A stretch of 64,000 bases of DNA from JACQFK01 sp964619955. Lineage in GTDB: Bacteria; Planctomycetota; MHYJ01; JACPRB01. The stretch covers positions 124,001-188,000 of the forward strand of contig CAZUJF010000003.1 of NCBI GenBank assembly GCA_964619955.1, read 5' to 3'. Below the pieces are notes generated by a model. It was not told the origin of the DNA and searched no databases. It saw nothing but the letters and a program-made list of their open reading frames with translations. Positions within the stretch are counted from its first letter, which is position 1. Every line of letters starts with the position of its first letter. The position numbers and the translations under genes are program-made. Positions 8,745-16,136 of this stretch are shown here, in pieces.

Positions 8745-9143
8745 TCAGACCGGACGGGCGAAGCTCGCGAGCCAGGCCTGATGCACTTCCTTCGCCTTCT
8801 CGGCTTCGCCGGCGCGTTCGTAGGCGTCGCGGGCGAAGACGAGTTTGCCGTCCTTCTGCGCCTGTTCCGCGCAGGCGATCCACTCGGGCGCCGCGACGGA
8901 GCCGGGGAGGAGGCGGTCGACGTTGTGGAGGAGGAAGGCGTCGCCGAGCTTCATGGCGTCGGCCTTGACGCGGCCGAGCATCTGGGGGTCCTTGGAGCGT
9001 TCGAGGAACATGAGGGCGATGACGTGTTTGCCGGCCTGGAGGAAGAGGTCGGCGTATTTGTTGGCGTCGGCGGGCAACAGCGCCGGGTCGGCGGTGAGTT
9101 CGCGGACGCGTTCTTCGCGGGGCAGTTCGACGATCGTTCCCAT
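8745..9143 (-). CDS. Small helical (TPR-like) protein
   Basis: 132 residues, apparently all helical, with the TPR-like pattern DAYERAGEAEKAKEVHQAW near the C-terminus; no signal peptide and no catalytic motif. Function unknown. It is monocistronic with a near-consensus promoter 8 nt upstream and no Shine-Dalgarno, so the mRNA is probably leaderless. The short stretch before it on the + strand (about 8719-8741) contains the repeated word GTAGC also seen at 870-890. Confidence 0.6.
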   Translation of the reverse strand: MGTIVELPREERVRELTADPALLPADANKYADLFLQAGKHVIALMFLERSKDPQMLGRVKADAMKLGDAFLLHNVDRLLPGSVAAPEWIACAEQAQKDGKLVFARDAYERAGEAEKAKEVHQAWLASFARPV

Positions 9144-9151
9144 GGGGGCCC

Positions 9152-9179
9152 ATTATAGGGGCCGGCGGCGCGCTGTAAA
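9152..9179 (-). promoter_or_regulatory. Promoter of the 132-residue protein gene
   Basis: TTTACA, a 16-bp spacer and TATAAT, on the minus strand. The -10 ends 8 nt before the ATG at 9143. This is the best example in the window of a promoter fixed for leaderless initiation. Confidence 0.7.
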
Positions 9180-9199
9180 CGGGGCGTCCGAAAAGACGC

Positions 9200-9227
9200 T
9201 TGACCCGGGGGGCGCGGCGGGTAAACT
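9200..9227 (+). promoter_or_regulatory. Original host promoter of the interrupted tRNA-Val gene
   Basis: TTGACC, a 16-bp spacer and TAAACT, almost identical to the tRNA-Val(CAC) promoter. It now drives only a 31-nt tRNA fragment and prophage DNA. Confidence 0.65.
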
Positions 9228-9277
9228 TGCGGTTCCTCGCCCGGCGTTTTCGGCCTTCCGGAGACGCTCGATGGGTT

Positions 9278-9311
9278 CCGGGGCCGTTAGCTCAGTTGGC
9301 TAGAGCGTCTG
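9278..9311 (+). repeat. attL: attL core (34-bp direct repeat)
   Basis: Identical over 34 bp to 59105-59138. The identity ends in the anticodon stem. It marks the left prophage boundary next to the integrase gene. Confidence 0.85.
9281..9311 (+). pseudogene. Stranded 5' half of tRNA-Val(GAC)
   Basis: Positions 1-31 of the tRNA (acceptor 5' strand, D-arm, most of the anticodon stem 5' strand) are identical to 59108-59138, and then the sequence changes to prophage DNA. Host-derived remnant left by integration. Confidence 0.85.
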
Positions 9312-9535
9312 GTCTACCGAGGTGATTTCCAGAGCCGCGTCTCCTCGCGACTGCACATAAGACTACGCTCAAATTGGAACATATCAAGAATAAAATGAAA
9401 TCATTTCAAAGATAGTGCGTATCTAATATGCGACCGGGCTTCCTCCCGCGAGGTTTTGGGGGGTCGTGGCAATCCTCGCGGGGAGGGAGTAGCGCGGCAG
9501 TGGGGAAACTGTAGCCGCATGGGATTGGCAGGTCC
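9312..9535. other. Non-coding integrase-proximal attachment arm region
   Basis: No gene seen. It contains an AT-rich patch (about 9370-9430), the only such stretch nearby, with a perfect palindrome TGAAATCATTTCA at 9396-9408. Such patches beside att cores often hold arm-type integrase or IHF sites; that role is inferred. Confidence 0.45.
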
Positions 9536-10444
9536 TTGCCCGAGCAGGTCGCGGCGAAGGTCGTACTCAGTCTTGCGGTCCATGGCGAGGCGTTCCTGAC
9601 GGAGCTCCTCAACGCCAACTGCAGCGAGACGACGGCGCACACGTACCGGAATCGCCTCCGCTGGTTCGGCGAGTGGCTCGCGTCCACCGGCATCCCGCTC
9701 GCCGCAGTCACCCGGGACACCGTCCAGCAGTACCTCTCCGACCTGCGGACGCAGGACTACTCCCCGAAGTCGATGCGCTCCCAGGTGTCGATCCTCAAGG
9801 GGTTCTTCAGCTGGCTCGCCGACGAGAAGGAGCTGCTCCCGCGGAATCCGCTCGCGCGCCTGAGATCCCCCAAGGTCCCCCGGCGGCTCCCCCGGATCCT
9901 GGACGAAACGGATGCGCTCAAGCTGCTGGAAGCGGCACAGACGACCCGGGAGCGCGTGGTCCTCGAGCTACTCTACGGCTCAGGGGTGCGTGCGGCCGAG
10001 CTGCTGGAGATCCGCCTCGGGGACCTCAACCTGGCTGCCGCGGACGTGCTCATCAAGGGGAAGGGGGGCGACGAGGCGATGCAGCCGATGAGCGGCGCCG
10101 CCGTGCTGGCGGTGCAGGCCTGGCTGCCTGAGCGCGCGGCGATCGTGGCCCGGTTCAAGCTCCCGACGGACGCGCTGCTCGTCGGCCGGCAGGGGCCGCT
10201 GCGGAAGAGCATGCTGAAGTACATCGTCGCCGGCGTGGCGGCGCGGGCCGGGATCGACAAGCGGGTCTACCCGCACCTCCTGCGGCACTGCTTCGCCACA
10301 CACCTACTCAACGGCGGGGCGGATCTGCGGGCTGTCCAGGAGCTGATGCGGCACAAGAATCTGGCGACGACGCAGATCTATACGCACGTCTCCCGGGAGC
10401 GCCTGAAGGAGGTGTACCGGGGGGCGCATCCTCGTGGGAAATAA
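9536..10444 (+). CDS. int: Tyrosine-family site-specific integrase
   Basis: Catalyses integration and excision at the tRNA-Val core. 302 residues, XerC/D-like. An N-terminal SAM-like DNA-binding domain (about 15-100, HTYRNRLRWFGEWLAS) precedes the catalytic domain with the full active-site set: Arg152 (GSGVRAAELLEIR), Lys175/177 (IKGKGG), His247 and Arg250 (PHLLRHCFATHLL), His273 (LMRHKNL) and the nucleophile Tyr282 (IYTHV). The only start after the preceding in-frame stop (9512) is TTG at 9536. Adjacency to attL supports its identity. Confidence 0.93.
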   Translation: MPEQVAAKVVLSLAVHGEAFLTELLNANCSETTAHTYRNRLRWFGEWLASTGIPLAAVTRDTVQQYLSDLRTQDYSPKSMRSQVSILKGFFSWLADEKELLPRNPLARLRSPKVPRRLPRILDETDALKLLEAAQTTRERVVLELLYGSGVRAAELLEIRLGDLNLAAADVLIKGKGGDEAMQPMSGAAVLAVQAWLPERAAIVARFKLPTDALLVGRQGPLRKSMLKYIVAGVAARAGIDKRVYPHLLRHCFATHLLNGGADLRAVQELMRHKNLATTQIYTHVSRERLKEVYRGAHPRGK

Positions 10445-10447
10445 AAA

Positions 10448-10473
10448 AGCCCCCGCTCGTGAAAGCGGGGGCT
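10448..10473 (-). terminator. Intrinsic terminator between int and the antitoxin gene
   Basis: A perfect 10-bp stem AGCCCCCGCT/AGCGGGGGCT encloses a 6-nt loop. Read on the minus strand it is followed by TTTTTTAT, a classic intrinsic terminator for the HigBA operon. It can also slow + strand transcription from int. Confidence 0.85.
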
Positions 10474-10492
10474 CTTGATCCCGGTCTATCCG

Positions 10493-10975
10493 CTACGTGT
10501 GTTCCTCGTAGTCGATGTCGTGGACGTCCACGCCCAGGGCCTTGGCCAGCTTCTCGAGAGTCCCGTGCGAGGGGCTGTGTTTCCCGCCCTCCAGCCGGCA
10601 GATGTGACTCTGGGGCAGGGTGGACAGTGTGGCCAATTCCTGCTGGGTCAACCCCTTTGCCTCCCTGAGCTCCCTGAGCTTCTGGGCCAGGTGGTTGCGC
10701 CGGGAGTCCAAGTCGCCGTTGCCGGACTTCTGCATCCCACCGACGGCGACCTCTCCGATCAGCGACGGCTGGATCAGCTCCTTGATGGCCTCCAATATTT
10801 CCACCTTCTCTTCCTTCGAAGCGCTCTTGCTGAGCAAGGTCACGAGCGCCGCCAGATCGTCTTTCCCCTCCTTCGACAGCTGTTGAATGCGATCGAGGAT
10901 GACGGCGACCATCACCTCCTCAACCTTCGCCAGCTGTACGACCCTCTCCGTGTCGATCTTCTTCATCGAATTCAC
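10493..10975 (-). CDS. XRE-family antitoxin, HigA-like
   Basis: About 160 residues. The C-terminal third is a helix-turn-helix of the XRE/HTH_3 type (LRELREAKGLTQQELATLS followed by SHICRLEGGKHSPS). The longer N-terminal part is charged and helical and may contact the toxin. It lies downstream of, and is presumably co-transcribed with, the HigB-like gene, the toxin-first order typical of higBA. GTG at 10975 is chosen for its AGGAGG with 6-nt spacing; ATG at 10999 or 10966 is possible. Expected to repress its own operon. Confidence 0.75.
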   Translation of the reverse strand: MNSMKKIDTERVVQLAKVEEVMVAVILDRIQQLSKEGKDDLAALVTLLSKSASKEEKVEILEAIKELIQPSLIGEVAVGGMQKSGNGDLDSRRNHLAQKLRELREAKGLTQQELATLSTLPQSHICRLEGGKHSPSHGTLEKLAKALGVDVHDIDYEEHT

Positions 10976-11023
10976 GGCCTTCCTCCTTTCCACCGCCATT
11001 CCTCTATTCTCGGTTCGCCCCGC

Positions 11024-11416
11024 CTACGACTGGAGCTGGGTTCTCACATACCGAGCCCTGTTCTTCATCTTCAAAACGATATGCTGCGGGGTCTGCGCTT
11101 CGTCTTCCTTCTTGTAGGCCCCGAGCACCACTATGGTCTTTGTCGGCTTATCGAGCAGGATGAAGTAGCATCGAAGATTTATCTTCCGGAGCACCCCACC
11201 CTTGTCGCGCAGTTCGAAGAAGTCGCCATGCGGGCGGATGTCGATCGCCACCTTCGGGTGGCTCGGGTCCTCCTCGAAAGCGAGTTCCTCGAACTGGTCG
11301 ACCGCGTGGTCGTACTGCAGATCCGTCAGGAAACCGTGACCTTCCTTAGCCGCCGCCCTGAGATAGGCCATCGACCAGAGCGCCCCGGTCTCGAGCTCCC
11401 GCTTGACGATCTCCAT
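11024..11416 (-). CDS. RelE/HigB-like toxin (Gp49-like)
   Basis: About 130 residues. The C-terminal half carries the pattern of phage-derived Gp49/HigB toxins: FFELRDKGGVLRKINLRC, YFILLDKPTKTIVVLGAYKK, QHIVLKMKNRARYV. Members of the family are ribosome-dependent mRNA endonucleases that stop growth when the antitoxin is lost, so this pair probably stabilises the prophage. ATG at 11416 has GGAGG five bases upstream; an alternative start is ATG 11428. It precedes the XRE antitoxin. Confidence 0.75.
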   Translation of the reverse strand: MEIVKRELETGALWSMAYLRAAAKEGHGFLTDLQYDHAVDQFEELAFEEDPSHPKVAIDIRPHGDFFELRDKGGVLRKINLRCYFILLDKPTKTIVVLGAYKKEDEAQTPQHIVLKMKNRARYVRTQLQS

Positions 11417-11447
11417 CGTTCCCTCCATACCTCTTAGAACGCCGAAG

Positions 11448-11475
11448 TTATACAATCGTTACCCAGATTATACAA
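11448..11475 (-). promoter_or_regulatory. HigBA promoter with direct-repeat operator
   Basis: The 8-mer TTGTATAA (minus strand) occurs twice, at 11475-11468 and 11455-11448, exactly 20 bp or two helical turns apart. Each overlaps a -10-like TATAAT/TATAAC. This fits an autoregulated operator for the XRE antitoxin. Confidence 0.55.
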
Positions 11476-11602
11476 CAAAGAAACCTTATTCTACTTAAAA
11501 AATTAGTGTTTCCGTCAGCTTATGCAATCTTTTGCTATTTTAGATTGTTCTATGTAACAAATCATTATGGCACTGGTCATAGGTGCAGCAAAGGAGCTGA
11601 CG

Positions 11603-11899
11603 ATGGACAGGAACGAAGCGGTCAAGCGGATCCGGGTGGCCCTGCGGCAGCGCTCGGGCAAGGCTTGGAGCGTCACCTGCGGCCGCGGGACGGCGTGGGG
11701 CTGGGTCACGATCGACGTGCCGCCCGCGCGTGAGGCGAGCCGGGAGGCCGACCTGAAGGAGCTGGCTGCGCTTCTGGGGCTGGACCGGGCGCATCATCAG
11801 GGTATCCTGATCCCGGCCGGGGCCGCCTATCGAGAGGAGTACGTGGCGCGTGCGGAGGGCCGGACGCCTGCGGTGGTGGGTGTGCCCTACTGGGATTGA
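11603..11899 (+). CDS. Conserved hypothetical protein
   Basis: 98 residues, soluble. A strongly patterned core RQRSGKAWSVTCGRG is followed by TAWGWVTIDVPP, then a region rich in Ala/Glu and the end GVPYWD. I do not assign a function. ATG at 11603 has AAGGAG seven bases upstream. It starts a short + strand group divergent from HigBA. Confidence 0.6.
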   Translation: MDRNEAVKRIRVALRQRSGKAWSVTCGRGTAWGWVTIDVPPAREASREADLKELAALLGLDRAHHQGILIPAGAAYREEYVARAEGRTPAVVGVPYWD

Positions 11900-11940
11900 A
11901 ATAGTTCTTGGAAGGCTGTACGTTGTTCGGGGGAGGTAGC

Positions 11941-12192
11941 ATGGACGAAGCGATCGAGAAATACCGGCCCGATCCCGTCATCAAGGACCATATCGACAAA
12001 GAGGTCCTGCGGCGGGATATCGTCACGCTGCAGAGGCTTCTGGCCGTATTGATCCGGCGTGAGGGCGGCGATGCCTGGATCACCGCTGAGGAGTGGGCCG
12101 CATCGGATAAACGCGGGGCCTTTGAGATTTGGCCTGAGCCAGGGCACGGGGTCCTGTTGCGCCTGCACCCTTCTGTCGCGGAGTCCCTATGA
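11941..12192 (+). CDS. Small hypothetical protein
   Basis: 83 residues, no recognised domain; helical N-terminal half (DIVTLQRLLAVLIRR) and a C-terminal segment reading ITAEEWAASDKRGAF. ATG at 11941 has GGGAGG before it. Its stop overlaps the start of the next gene (ATGA), implying translational coupling to the secreted cargo protein. Confidence 0.6.
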   Translation: MDEAIEKYRPDPVIKDHIDKEVLRRDIVTLQRLLAVLIRREGGDAWITAEEWAASDKRGAFEIWPEPGHGVLLRLHPSVAESL

Positions 12193-13106
12193 CACTGCTG
12201 CTGATTCTGGCGATGCTGGCGGGCGGGCAGGACATCTCCCCCACTGTGAAAAAGAAACTCGACGTCGCACGCGCTGCGCTCGAGAAGTCCCCAGAGGACC
12301 CGAAGGCGAACCTCGACCTCGGGAAGCTCCTCTGCTTCGACCTGGGCGAATGGGCAGAAGGGCTGCCGCTGCTGGCCAAGGGCGGGGACAAGGAGTGGGC
12401 TGCGGCCGTAGAGAAGGACCTCGGTCCGAAGCCGACAGTATTTCACTCCGTCGAAGCGGCTGACGCTTGGTTCACGCTCTCGGCTAAGAACAAACCCCTG
12501 GCGTCGCAGCTCAAGGCGCGGGCCATGGTCCACTACGCCGAAGCCTGGCCGAAGACTGAGGCTGGACCCACGCGCGAGATCGTGCGCGGAAAGCTGAAGG
12601 CCATTCAGTCGAAAGGGCCGGAGTCTAGGGCGCTCGGTGCGTTCCCGGCAGGAAGCTGGACGGGAAACAACCGCGCAGGGCTTGACCGGGAATTCGCCTA
12701 CTCGGGAGCAGCTTCCGTCAAGGTGCTGTCGGGTGATCCGAAGGTGAAGGGGCCACAGAGCTTCTTCACCGCCGACATCCTCTGCGCTCCGGGCGCCAAG
12801 GTGACCTTCTCCTGCTGGACGTTAACGAGCGGCGGGGAGTCTGGCATGGGCCGCGTTCATCTCAAGTTCCGGGACGCCAAGCAAGGGGCGGGTGAGCACT
12901 TGGCGATGCACACGATCGCAGTCAATCCGGACCTCCCAATCTGGACGAAGCAGGAGCTTGAGGTCATGGCCCCAGCTGGTACCGTGCGGGCTGAAATCGC
13001 CTTCGGCTTTGGGCCCGTGGTTGGCGGATCCGCTTGGGTGGACGACTTCTCCTTGAAGTGCGACGGCAGAGAGCAACTGAAGAACTGGAGCTTTGACGGG
13101 AAGTAG
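12189..13106 (+). CDS. Secreted planctomycete-type cargo protein
   Basis: 305 residues. A short leader MTLLLILAMLAGGQ is followed by a helical TPR-like part (about 20-150) containing ADAWFTLSAKNKPLASQLKA and RAMVHYAEAWPKTEAG, a pattern I associate with planctomycete proteins. A C-terminal beta-rich domain follows (about 155-305; AASVKVLSGDP, AWVDDFSLKCDG), like carbohydrate-binding or concanavalin-like modules. It is not a virion or replication protein, so it is probably lysogenic cargo. The leader resembles those of the flanking host genes. Function unknown. Confidence 0.6.
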   Translation: MTLLLILAMLAGGQDISPTVKKKLDVARAALEKSPEDPKANLDLGKLLCFDLGEWAEGLPLLAKGGDKEWAAAVEKDLGPKPTVFHSVEAADAWFTLSAKNKPLASQLKARAMVHYAEAWPKTEAGPTREIVRGKLKAIQSKGPESRALGAFPAGSWTGNNRAGLDREFAYSGAASVKVLSGDPKVKGPQSFFTADILCAPGAKVTFSCWTLTSGGESGMGRVHLKFRDAKQGAGEHLAMHTIAVNPDLPIWTKQELEVMAPAGTVRAEIAFGFGPVVGGSAWVDDFSLKCDGREQLKNWSFDGK

Positions 13107-13109
13107 ATC

Positions 13110-13922
13110 TCAGCGCTTTGGGAAGCGCCTCGCCGCCAACTCAACCGCCTCTACGACCAACGGGTGGCCGATTTGCATGAGGCACTCCGGCCCCCACTCG
13201 GTCTGGTGAGTGCAATTCATTCCGCAGCCGTCGCACCGCCTGATGGTGCCGAGCGCGGTGGTGTTCCAGTAGGCCCGGAAGCGCCCTGGTACTGGCCCAA
13301 AGAGCGTCACCTGCGGCGTCCCCACCGCGGCCGCCAGGTGAAAGAGGCCGGAATCGTTCCCGAGGTACAAGGTACATCTGGCAAGTACCGCGGCCGTCTG
13401 TCTCAGCGTCAGCTTATTTAGGAACGACTTCTCGCAGGAGATCGTCGATTCCGCCAGGGTGTCGCTCTTCTCGTGACGCCCGACCTCGATGGGCCGCCAG
13501 CCCCGCTTGCGGAGCTCTTCCGCCGCCCACCTGAATCGTCCCAGCGGCCACCGTCGCGCGGCCCGGCTGGCCCAAGTGTCGATCGCGATGGTGCGGCTCC
13601 AATCTGTGATCCCAAAGTTCTCCGCCTTCTCCTCCTGGCTGAGGAAGATCTCCGGCGTGTCGTCAAGCAGGTCCACCCCGGCCTGCTTGGCGAACTTCTT
13701 AGGGAGGGATCCGGCGTCGACGTGCATGGCGTGGAAGATCTGGATCACGCGCCCGGAGTCCGATGCGCCGCCCGGCTTGTAGGGATTGTTCAGCCACACC
13801 CAGTCCTGGCCGATACCCTCCACCGTGATGATGTCGTTCGGGGATTGCCTCCGGAGCGCCTTGACGAGCGGGGTGAGCGATATGGCGTCACCGATCCCGC
13901 CGGGCTCCACGATCAGCTTCAT
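13110..13922 (-). CDS. Family 9 glycosyltransferase (heptosyltransferase-like)
   Basis: About 270 residues. The GT9 opening is MKLIVEPGGIGDAISLTPLV, and the C-terminal nucleotide-sugar site includes LYLGNDSGLFHLAAAVGTP followed by QVTLFGP. A late Cys cluster (CDGCGMNC) is present. It should transfer a sugar to a surface glycan or lipid. ATG at 13922 overlaps the stop of the methyltransferase gene upstream (ATGA), so the two are co-translated. In a prophage this suggests modification of the host envelope or receptor. Confidence 0.8.
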   Translation of the reverse strand: MKLIVEPGGIGDAISLTPLVKALRRQSPNDIITVEGIGQDWVWLNNPYKPGGASDSGRVIQIFHAMHVDAGSLPKKFAKQAGVDLLDDTPEIFLSQEEKAENFGITDWSRTIAIDTWASRAARRWPLGRFRWAAEELRKRGWRPIEVGRHEKSDTLAESTISCEKSFLNKLTLRQTAAVLARCTLYLGNDSGLFHLAAAVGTPQVTLFGPVPGRFRAYWNTTALGTIRRCDGCGMNCTHQTEWGPECLMQIGHPLVVEAVELAARRFPKR

Positions 13923-14503
13923 CGGTTCACCCACACAGCCTGGTTGGCCATCGCCCAAATGACCTCAAGCCCCCGCTCCTCGATCGCCTTTTCGACGCCG
14001 GGGCACTTCTCCCAGCGGTAGTCGTCGAAGACGATCACCCCGCCCGGGCTCAGGCGCGGGAGCACGAAGTCAAGGAACGCCACGCAGCTCGAGTAGATGT
14101 CCCCGTCGAAGTGCGCCATGGAGATCGGACCTTCAATAGGTTGCTGGGCGAGTCCATCGGGGAAGGTCATCTGGAGCGCGGCGGCGTGCGGGAACGGCGC
14201 GATCAGGCGGCGGACCCGGTCGAGCGACGTCTCGTGGAACTCCCCCGCCCGGTGGACGTCGACCGATGGATCCGCACGGTCAGGCATCCCGCCGAAGGTG
14301 TCGATGCTGAAGACCTTGCGGCCAGCGGCTGCTGCGGCGAGCAGGTATAGCGTTCCGCCCTTGAACGTCCCCAGCTCCACGATGCTCCCGGGGATCTTCG
14401 CGGTCATCCCGGCCACGAGCCAGAGGGCCCTGCATCGGGACTCTGAGACGAGGGTGTGGCTTTTGGCGACGGCGTAGGCTTCAGAGAACGTGGCGGTTTT
14501 CAT
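13919..14503 (-). CDS. SAM-dependent methyltransferase, TylF/macrocin-O-methyltransferase-like
   Basis: 194 residues. Class I methyltransferase motifs: VELGTFKGGTLYLL (motif I, about 43), SIDTFGGMPDRAD, HFDGDIYSSCV (metal or SAM region), and GGVIVFDDYRW. TylF-like enzymes methylate sugar hydroxyls. The gene leads the two-gene operon with the GT9 enzyme, consistent with adding or capping a surface sugar. It is divergent from 14538 with a 34-bp gap. Confidence 0.78.
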   Translation of the reverse strand: MKTATFSEAYAVAKSHTLVSESRCRALWLVAGMTAKIPGSIVELGTFKGGTLYLLAAAAAGRKVFSIDTFGGMPDRADPSVDVHRAGEFHETSLDRVRRLIAPFPHAAALQMTFPDGLAQQPIEGPISMAHFDGDIYSSCVAFLDFVLPRLSPGGVIVFDDYRWEKCPGVEKAIEERGLEVIWAMANQAVWVNR

Positions 14504-14537
14504 CGTGTATACTTCAACTTTCTTTTTGGAGGTTCAG

Positions 14538-14876
14538 ATGAGGCATGAAAAGTCCCGCCCCACGTTCGTCCCCGTCGAGGCGGACAAGTGCCTGATCTCG
14601 GTGTCGGTGATGCGGGCGCTTGGGATGATCGTCATGGTGTTCGGTCCGGCGGCGTGCATTTACTGGACCCGCGTGGCGGAGCGGGTCTACCTGTGCACCT
14701 CTGCGCTCGTCACCAGCGCCCTGCTGTTCACCGTCGCCGGCATCTGCGCGAACGCCGCGGTGACGGCGCGGAACAGCGTGGTCCAGGTGCATCAGCTGAA
14801 CCGTCTGCTCAGTAAGAATCCACGCGAGGAAGCCGATTTTCGCGAGATCGACAGCACCGAGAAACCCTCCGTATAA
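14538..14876 (+). CDS. Small two-helix membrane protein
   Basis: 112 residues with two hydrophobic segments (about 24-45 and 56-78), separated by a short polar turn, and a charged C-terminus. Holins and superinfection-exclusion proteins can look like this; neither is shown. ATG at 14538 has GGAGG seven bases before it. It is followed by a hairpin. Confidence 0.55.
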   Translation: MRHEKSRPTFVPVEADKCLISVSVMRALGMIVMVFGPAACIYWTRVAERVYLCTSALVTSALLFTVAGICANAAVTARNSVVQVHQLNRLLSKNPREEADFREIDSTEKPSV

Positions 14877-14894
14877 GCCCCCTCCAGAGGGGGC
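14877..14894 (+). terminator. GC-rich hairpin after the membrane-protein gene
   Basis: GCCCCCT and AGGGGGC pair around a 4-nt loop directly after the stop codon. No clear U-run follows. It may separate the + strand group from the convergent late operon. Confidence 0.5.
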
Positions 14895-14959
14895 CCAGGG
14901 TGGCGAATCCCCAGGCCCCCGGGAGGCAGGGGCCGCTTGCGTGCGGCGCCTGTACGATG

Positions 14960-15655
14960 CTACGCGGCCGCTGGAACCGGTGAAGGGGTCTGCGCGTCCA
15001 GCAGCTTGATGGTTGGCTTGAAGCCCAGCTTCTCCTCGAACGCGGTGGCCGCCTTGTTGGCCATGGCGTCGACGCCCGCGGAGGCGTTGTATTCTTTGGC
15101 GATCTTGAGAAGATCTCGGACGCTGATCGAGCCTCCAGACTCCTCGGCCTTCTGCCGTGCGGCGGTGATGATCTCGACGCCGGTCTTTGCCAACTCGCCC
15201 ACCTTCCCGGTCATTTTCGGGAAGATCTGCGAGAGCCAGGGCATGCCGAAGTAGGCCCCTGCAATTCCTGCAGCAAATCCGCCTATGCCGACCAGCACGC
15301 GCCCGACGTTGCTTTCCTCGTGCTCCTTGGTGGATTGCGCGATCGCGCGATCCATCTCCTCCTTGCTGTAGAGCTTGGGCTCTGCCGGCGGCCCGTGGAC
15401 CACCTGGAGGTGTTCCATGCCACGTTGGGCATCAGCGAGCTTGGCGAGACCGAGGCCGATCATCGTCCACGACTTCGAACCCTCTGGCACGTCGGTCTGT
15501 GCGGCCTTCAGGTCGCCGGCGGCCTCCGCGATGGCCTGCTTGCTCTGGTGGACCACCTGCCGATCACCGTCCGTCGTGGTGCTCGATGTCACGCACCCGA
15601 GGCTTCCCCCTACTGCCAGGGCCAGGACTACCAGTAATGCCAGTGCCTTTTGCAT
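14960..15655 (-). CDS. Prophage lipoprotein
   Basis: 231 residues. The N-terminus MQKALALLVVLALAVGGSLG ends at a Cys and forms a lipoprotein signal with a lipobox-like site. A helical body follows, with a second hydrophobic stretch (VGRVLVGIGGFAAGIAGAYFG, about 118-138). ATG at 15655 has GGAGAGG before it. It is the last gene of the late operon, where phages often keep lysis or cell-surface functions; an outer spanin is normally much smaller, so no role is assigned. Confidence 0.6.
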   Translation of the reverse strand: MQKALALLVVLALAVGGSLGCVTSSTTTDGDRQVVHQSKQAIAEAAGDLKAAQTDVPEGSKSWTMIGLGLAKLADAQRGMEHLQVVHGPPAEPKLYSKEEMDRAIAQSTKEHEESNVGRVLVGIGGFAAGIAGAYFGMPWLSQIFPKMTGKVGELAKTGVEIITAARQKAEESGGSISVRDLLKIAKEYNASAGVDAMANKAATAFEEKLGFKPTIKLLDAQTPSPVPAAA

Positions 15656-15679
15656 ATCCTCTCCTTCCTTCTTCAACAG

Positions 15680-16081
15680 CTATTTGCGAACCTCTCGCAA
15701 GATCAAATCCAGCTTGTCGTTGAGCTTGTCGACCTTCCGGTCCGTCTCCCCTTGGCGCTGCTCGATGCGGATGAAGACGCGGGAGTTCTCCCCCTGCTGG
15801 GCTTCGAGCGTCGTGACCTTCCGCTCTGTCTCCTTTTGGTAGCCGTCCAAGTTCCGGATGATGAGCCACTGGGCCTCGTCCCGCTTAAGGACGTCTTCGC
15901 GCACGTCGCGGACCTCTCCGAGTGTCGTTCCCCATGTGATGGCCCAGACGGTTCCGACGAGCAGCAGCACGAGTGCGCACGCGGCCGCCAGCACCTTGTC
16001 GGTGATCCGCCGAAGCTGGATGGTGCCGGACTCACCCTTCTGGCCGCTGCCCTTGTCGTTGTGCGTTGCAATCTCAGCCAT
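15680..16081 (-). CDS. Membrane protein with C-terminal coiled coil (lysis candidate)
   Basis: 133 residues: a polar N-terminus, one membrane helix (about 30-50, AAACALVLLLVGTVWAI) and a long charged coiled coil (about 55-133; TERKVTTLEAQQGENS, TDRKVDKLNDKLDLI). The shape fits an inner-membrane spanin or XhlA-like accessory protein at the end of the late operon. This is by architecture only. Confidence 0.5.
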   Translation of the reverse strand: MAEIATHNDKGSGQKGESGTIQLRRITDKVLAAACALVLLLVGTVWAITWGTTLGEVRDVREDVLKRDEAQWLIIRNLDGYQKETERKVTTLEAQQGENSRVFIRIEQRQGETDRKVDKLNDKLDLILREVRK

Positions 16082-16136
16082 GGTTCCCTCTTCTCTCTTT
16101 GGCCGCTCTCTCTATCCTTCATCCCTGGGTGTTTAC

